Origin: Cheilinus undulatus | Taxonomy: Eukaryota > Chordata > Actinopteri > Labriformes > Labridae | Direction: 5' to 3' | Assembly: GCF_018320785.1 (NCBI RefSeq) | Contig: NC_054869.1 | Span: forward strand, 14,518,698 to 14,582,697 | DNA: 64,000 nt | Shown: one piece after another, positions 59,001-64,000 of the stretch | Numbering within the stretch: position 1 is the stretch's first letter | Layout of the letters: every line of letters starts with the position of its first letter | The notes under the pieces: model-generated | Seen by the model: only the letters and a program-made list of their open reading frames with translations | Database searches by the model: none | What the model was told of the DNA's origin: nothing | Translations under genes and position numbers: made by a program

Positions 59001-62000
59001 AAATACAGTCACCAGACTACCAACTAAAATTATGAACATTTACAAAGATAAACACAATTATCCAAATAACCAAATATGCATAAAACACAATTCCAAAAAC
59101 CCAAACTACTGTTTGGAGGCTGGGAACAAACACCAAGTGCTGTCAGAGACTCTGAATAACGGCAGTCTGCCATATTTGAATGTTCGTCTCCATGCCAGCC
59201 CCACTTCCCCAGCCAACCACAGATCTCCACCTGGTGACACGAGCAGAGATAGCGCACACATGGCAGACAGCACACTTGGACCGAAACACAAAGGATGAAC
59301 AAAGCTGTATGCAAACAACAAATGACTCACTCACACACAGAAACAGAAAACAAATAAACAAAGATCCCCACAATGACAGGGCACTCATTCAGAAACATGA
59401 AGCACATTAGCAATACAAATACAGTAATAATAATGCTGCCACTGCAGTAACAGTATAGAATAAGATGTTGGTAAACAGAAAACTTAGTTACGCATGTTTT
59501 CTTACATGCAGGGAGACTGCAACAATCACACAATAAACAGTCTAAAGGTGTGCACCACTTTCAATATCACCCTGAAAGGTCAACATCTTGGTGAATTTTA
59601 AGAATATTTACAGCTGTGTTCTTAAATGGGCTCACCCTTACTTCATGCAGAATATTCATTAGAACAGTGGTTCCCAATCTTTTTTCCTTAGGGCCCCCCA
59701 TATCCATATCTAAGAAAAGCTAAGGCCCCCTGGACCCCATTAGAAAAAGTACACATCAATTTTTATTGTTTTAATACACAAAATCCTAACATGATAGGCC
59801 TATAGATGCTTGAGGTTCTTTTCAACCTTTTGAAGAGGTTTTAGACCTCTTTAAAAGGTCTAACACTATCCATAATCAATTATAATAACTACATATTAGG
59901 ACTACTCTTAAAAATAATAATAATAAAGTGGATCTGTTAATTTTCAAGAAAAACTAAAGAATTTTGAAATTTAAAGGTCACATATTTTACCCTTTTAAGA
60001 CAAGTTTATATTGTTCTCAGAGGTCCCCAAAACATGCATGTGAAGTTTGTTGCTGAAAAAGCACTCTAGTATAGGATTTTTGCATGTCAAAAAAAAAAAA
60101 AATCCTCCTTTTCAGCCCTGCTCAGAATGAGCTGTTCTGTGTCTGTGGCTTTAAACGTTAATGAACTGTCTGATTACGCCCCTGACTACACCACTCTCAG
60201 GAAATGGATGTGGCTTAATGGATGTAGCTCTCTCTCCTCTCAGCAGCTGAGAGGAGGATCAGAAGAGGAAGGCGGAACTTTCTTCCAAGAGGGGAGGGCC
60301 AACGGAACCTGGGGGCGGTCTTAACTCCCCATGTGGCATCATGAGGGGAACAGCTGAGAGCGGCTTGTTTCAGCACACATTTTCTGAAAGGTGGAGAAAG
60401 GGGGGGGTGGATTTTTCTGATTCTTGGGGGGATTGTGGACAGGCCAGGGACACATAATTTACATTCACCACACATAAAGCGTGGTGAATGTGCAGGTCAC
60501 AACTTGTCCACGCAAGCATTTTGGAGTTGTTGGATTGTGTATTTGATGAGTTTGATGAGGGAAAGCCAGAAATACCGTCTGCTTACATTGAGTTGGCACA
60601 GCAGGTCCGAACTCAGCATCACCGATCTAAAAATAGCTTGCACCGACAACTAAAGGTAACGAACCTATTACTAAGACTATAGGAATTATTGCAAAGGGCG
60701 AATTTGCCAAAATGTTAAAGGATCCCTTTAATTCATAAGAAAAAATTTTGCATTTTTTCCTTAAACAGTCTTAAATGTACCAAAACTTGATTTTTTTTTT
60801 AGGTTATAAAGTTGAAAATCCAGCCACTGTTTTCAGTTTGGTTTCCTGTAAAGTTTTGCCTCTCTGTTTATTTATGATTTTAAAAAAATTACTTTTTGCC
60901 CTTCAGATGTCAAAGTTTAAGACTTGATAAACTTGGAAATTTCAAGTTTTTTTCTTGTAAATTTACAAATTTTTTAGCTTTAAAACTTTGAGTTTGTTTA
61001 CTTGACAAATTCTCTTTTTTATCTTTAAAACTGGCCCTATTACACCCTTTTGCATTATGTTTCTAATAATGATTTATTTTTATTTAAAATAAATATATAT
61101 GTACATCTAATTTTGACATGGTCAGCTCAGACAAGGTCTCACATCCCCCCTGAAATCTTTGCCCCCCCTCACCAGAGGGATGCCTGGACCCGAGGTTGGG
61201 AACCAATGCACTAGAAGACGATAATTTGACTGTTTGAGTTCATACTTGCAGCCCATACATTAAATTTCAGGAAGTTTTTCAGAGTTGAAGAAGTTTTTTG
61301 CAAGTATGACAGCACTGTCCAAGACCTTAGATCGTCCTACATTTTCTCACAAATACATTGCCCTTACCCTTAATAGGGGCAGCACCAGGCCAGGAAAGGA
61401 TCCTGCACTTACATTCCTTTAAACAATTTCTTACCCCTGGATGATTAAGAAGACGTACTTAAAGCTACAACCTGCCAGAGAAAGCTTTGGGGTTTTTTTT
61501 CATTTCCAACTTTCGGTGAACAGACGGGGTATTTTGTCTCCAAAATTGTGAAACAGCCTTTTTCCCTTAGCACATTTACTATAATTTGTAACGAGACGTC
61601 TCTTTTGTTCTCCCGCTGTTGCTCAGGGGTGGACGATGTATTTGTGTTCATCAGTACCTTCAGACAGGCGTCCCACCTGCGTCAGCCACAGAAGCGAATC
61701 ATCTACACCATAAAAACCGCTGGCAGAGCCACTTTCCTCACCTCCTTCACCACTGCGGCTGCCTATGCTGCCAACACCTTCTCTCAGGTAATCATGGGAC
61801 AGTGAGACGGTCGTTAATAGAAACTGTTCTGGGATAGTGAAAGACCAGCCAGCTATGGATGAAAAGAAGTGCCGCTCTCAGCAGACATCCGTTTTCATGC
61901 GATAAGCACAAATTGAATATTTCAAGGTCCTTTACACTGTTTTTCGTTTAACTGACACTTAGATTCCAGCCGTGCATGACTTCGGCCTATTCATGGCCCT

Positions 62001-62603
62001 CATTGTAAGCTGCTGCTGGCTCTGGGTATCCGTCCTGATGCCAGCAGCGCTGTGCATCTGGACCGAGTGCGTGGAGCCTCAGGAACACGCCTGGCTGAAT
62101 TGGTGAGCTGTTATTTCCTTACTTTTTGTGCGAGATGTTATTTGTGCATGCTGTGCGACACCACAGACGCGATGTAATCCCTTCAGCTGTCGCTCCCCCT
62201 AAACTACCTGCTCCCTCTGTAGCTGGAAGCTGTTTTCCGGGCTGTCAGCAAGCCACGGCCCTTTGTCAGATGAGGATGATGATGTGGCGCTTCTGTCGGT
62301 GGAGATGGAGCCAGGTGAGATTATTATCTCACTCACGTTGAATGAGTGATGGGGGGTGAATGAGGAGAAAGGAAAAAATCCGGGCTGTAAAACGTTGCTG
62401 TCCAGGCACCATTAAGCTCCTGTCTTTGTCTCCTTTAGGCTCCTGTGACACAGACGGCGATGCAGCTGTTCTCTCCCTGTCACTGGAGACACCTCTGTCC
62501 CCTCCAGGGCAGCAGCACGTGGGTGTGGTTAGCACAAATCTCCAGTGGGCCCTGAAGCATTTGGTAGCAGAGCCAGCTGTGGAGCGAAGAAGAGCTGTTC
62601 TAG
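53066..62603 (+). CDS. disp3: Dispatched homolog 3, N-terminal part (runs off window)
   Basis: Nine coding exons: 53066-54056, 54155-54374, 54471-54607, 54704-54838, 61627-61787, 61963-62102, 62223-62314, 62439-62603 and a further part beyond 64000; 680 residues so far in one frame. DISP3 (PTCHD2) is an RND/Patched-type multi-pass protein of the ER and nuclear envelope linked to sterol and thyroid-hormone response in neural cells. The N-terminus MDVEDDPPLFQSSWGG and an acidic run fit the family. The first membrane segment is about residues 61-82. A long lumenal loop follows with conserved phrases (WRIELVF, FCWKP, GGKIYYDGMGPDLADI, FYWYVDE). The sterol-sensing domain begins about residue 430; GIGVDD (493-498) carries the paired acidic residues typical of RND proteins. 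The second half of the transporter is not in the window. The start was chosen by family match and follows an acceptor by eight bases. Confidence 0.94.
56930..57588. repeat. MITE with GC-rich terminal inverted repeats, copy 2
   Basis: The left end TAAAGCCGGGTGTACTCTGT and the right end, in reverse complement, TTAAGCCGGGTCTACACTGT are inverted, with GCGATTTC/GCGAATTTC just inside. The same ends as at 11187-11747. The interior (CGCACGACTCC, ACGACCATTGCGCACG) is CpG-rich compared with the surrounding intron and has a CT-rich tract. No frame. Confidence 0.65.
58463..58717 (-). other. Unassigned open frame in disp3 intron
   Basis: An 84-codon frame with unusually protein-like composition (rich in W, Y, P and F; phrases RFSGPWDFHNMTRG and LGWYPRYPLHHNKG) and no low-complexity stretch. 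No splice partners or family were recognised. Could be a fragment of a transposon gene or chance. Confidence 0.25.
59665..61208. mobile_element. hAT-like element with 8-bp target duplication
   Basis: Flanking octamers are CATTAGAA (59657-59664) and CACTAGAA (61209-61216), seven of eight alike. The ends CAGTGGTTCCCAATC and, in reverse complement, CATTGGTTCCCAACC are the classic hAT type. There is no transposase frame. A second insertion sits inside it (59971-60731). A truncated relative is at 14640-15200. Confidence 0.85.
59971..60731. mobile_element. TTAA-flanked MITE nested in the hAT element
   Basis: TTAA at 59971-59974 and 60728-60731 bracket a segment with ends AGGTCACAT and, in reverse complement, AGGGATCCT. 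The interior (CCTCCTTTTCAGCCCTGCTC, GAGCTGTTCTGTGTCTG, a G-run near 60400) is unlike the AT-rich host element, and the host's matching text resumes on either side. TTAA duplication is the mark of piggyBac-type elements. No transposase. Confidence 0.6.
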
Positions 62604-64000
62604 GTGAGAGCTGACGTGAACTCCGAGGTCTTATTAGGAGTTTGACACCACTTAGAACTGACAGCTTCAAAAGAGCAGTTACAATTTACTCTGATTTCTT
62701 TAAACCTCTTGGTTAATTATTAGGACCAGACAATAAGAAATTTTCTAAGGTCACAGCCTACTTTAAAATCTCCACCAAGAACTTAAATCACGCAACTCTG
62801 ATCAATACTTAACACTGTGATTAAGTATTTACAAGACAGTTTTTATTTTTAAATAGAAAAAGTCCTCGTGAAAATGGGCTCTGGCATTGTTATGCAATAA
62901 GTAACCCACTTACATACATGATTACTTTGCTTTTTTAATTTTATTTCTCTATCACATTAAATTTTATCAGTAACCAGATGGAAATTAGATCTGCAGCAGG
63001 AATCAGGACCCAACAGATACAGAAACGAGGACATCAGTCATACTAAAACAGACACATCAATTTAACAGCTGATATAAAAAGAAAGGTAATCCAACCAAAC
63101 TGAGCGAAACAGTTTAAAAACAGCAGAGGAAAGTGCATCCCAATTATGAATAGAGTGCTGTCTAGTGCAGAGGGTAAATGAATTGTAATGAATACAGTTA
63201 TGCATATTAAGAGTGTCAGGGGCTACCAGGATAAAAAGGGCTATTTCACACCTCTTTGTTTTACCATTATTTTGAATGTTTTGACTTTTCAGCAAAAAAG
63301 AGCATAAAGTATCTGCAATGAAGATGTTTACAAATTAGCAAATTAGACCTAAGGCTGCCTCAAAGCACACCCTCTATAACCTTAGTAAATTATTAAACAA
63401 CCTTCTAATGTAAACTCTTACTAATGTCTTAATTTCCTCAGCCTCTGTAGCAGATAGAGACATGAAAAAAACATTTAAAGTCTTAAAATCTGGCTTTTAA
63501 CTGTAAACTCTAACATATTTTTAATCATCAATCAAATCAAAATCATCAGCATCCATCTCCTTAAACGCCCTTCATCTGCTGAGCCAAGGCATGTGGGTCC
63601 ACAGTTAATAATAGGGGTCTCTGGTTGAATTTTGTTGTCTGAGTCTACTGTCGTTCTCTAAAATACTGGTTAAGTCAGCTTCTACACTCCCCTTGCTGTG
63701 AGGTTGTCACTCATCATATTTGCCACTGCTCAACTTTAAAAACCTTTTCATTCATTACATTTGCACATGAAGGATTAAACCAAAACATGTCTTATCCATC
63801 CTCCTGCTTTTTAAGGGAATCACATAACAGTTTGTAAGTTATGTGTCTAAAAACCATAAGATCTCCAAAATGTGCTGACATTGAATCAGGTTTTAAAGCT
63901 AAATACCCACCGGCGTCTCATTCATTCTAAATGCACACATGCAAATGTTGTATCTAGTCTAAATGGGTTAATAGACAGTTTTATTAGATGTAATGAGTGT
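62604..64000 (+). other. disp3: disp3 intron 8, incomplete
   Basis: Begins at a GTGAGA donor after codon 680 and runs to the window edge without a recognisable acceptor-bounded exon. The following exon of the family is not present, so the gene continues to the right. No repeat was identified with confidence. Confidence 0.6.

Larger units (their letters stand above)
54839..61626 (+). other. disp3: disp3 intron 4, repeat-bearing
   Basis: No exon was recognised. It contains the second GC-rich-TIR MITE (56930-57588), a CT-rich tract (57118-57190), ATCGCAATA words near 58140-58270 suggesting another decayed hAT-like copy, an unassigned 84-codon minus-strand frame (58463-58717), and a hAT element with a nested insertion (59665-61208). 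Confidence 0.6.

Overview
The window looks like nuclear DNA of a ray-finned fish, probably a percomorph teleost. Its genes are split into many short exons with GT-AG introns, the proteins are vertebrate in type, and the introns and gaps are full of fish-style DNA transposons (Tc1/mariner, hAT-like elements, MITEs) with some LINE relics. There is no sign of prokaryotic, organellar or viral organisation.

Four protein genes can be reconstructed exon by exon. (1) Minus strand, 18547 down to 4215: a 19-exon cGMP-dependent protein kinase of the PRKG1-beta type, 683 residues. Every intron has consensus ends and the frame is continuous. The kinase core, however, has lost the first glycine of the P-loop, the VAIK lysine (now Arg) and the DFG motif, so it reads as an intact gene for a probable pseudokinase. 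(2) Plus strand, 24229-28812: ubl4a, 4 exons, 159 residues, the Get5-type ubiquitin-like factor of tail-anchored protein targeting. (3) Plus strand, 30341-38107: a dnm1l (DRP1)-type dynamin GTPase, 16 exons, 660 residues, with intact G motifs and a short variable domain. (4) Plus strand, from non-coding exons near 40.7-41.1 kb and a coding start at 53066 to beyond the right edge: disp3 (PTCHD2), an RND/Patched-family membrane protein with a sterol-sensing domain. Nine coding exons (about 680 residues) are inside the window.

Layout: 0-4 kb is the gap beyond the 3' end of the PKG-like gene and holds a LINE relic. 4.2-19.6 kb is the PKG-like gene, whose introns carry a Tc1/mariner relic, MITEs and a hAT-like copy. 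19.6-24.2 kb is the gap between the divergently transcribed PKG-like and ubl4a genes, with Tc1 and L1 relics. 24.2-38.4 kb holds ubl4a and dnm1l in tandem, only about 0.3 kb apart between the ubl4a poly(A) signal and the likely dnm1l 5' exon. 38.4-40.5 kb is empty of genes. 40.5-64 kb is disp3, including a 12 kb 5' intron packed with repeats (a 335-bp tandem duplication, a long inverted repeat, a Tc1 element with both ends) and a 6.8 kb intron carrying a hAT element with a nested TTAA-flanked element.

The genes do not form a pathway or operon; they are independent neighbours. The most interesting observation is the PKG-like gene that keeps its leucine zipper, cGMP-binding site B and splice structure while losing catalytic residues. 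All exon boundaries were read by eye from splice consensus, phase and family similarity; no alignment program or database search was run.
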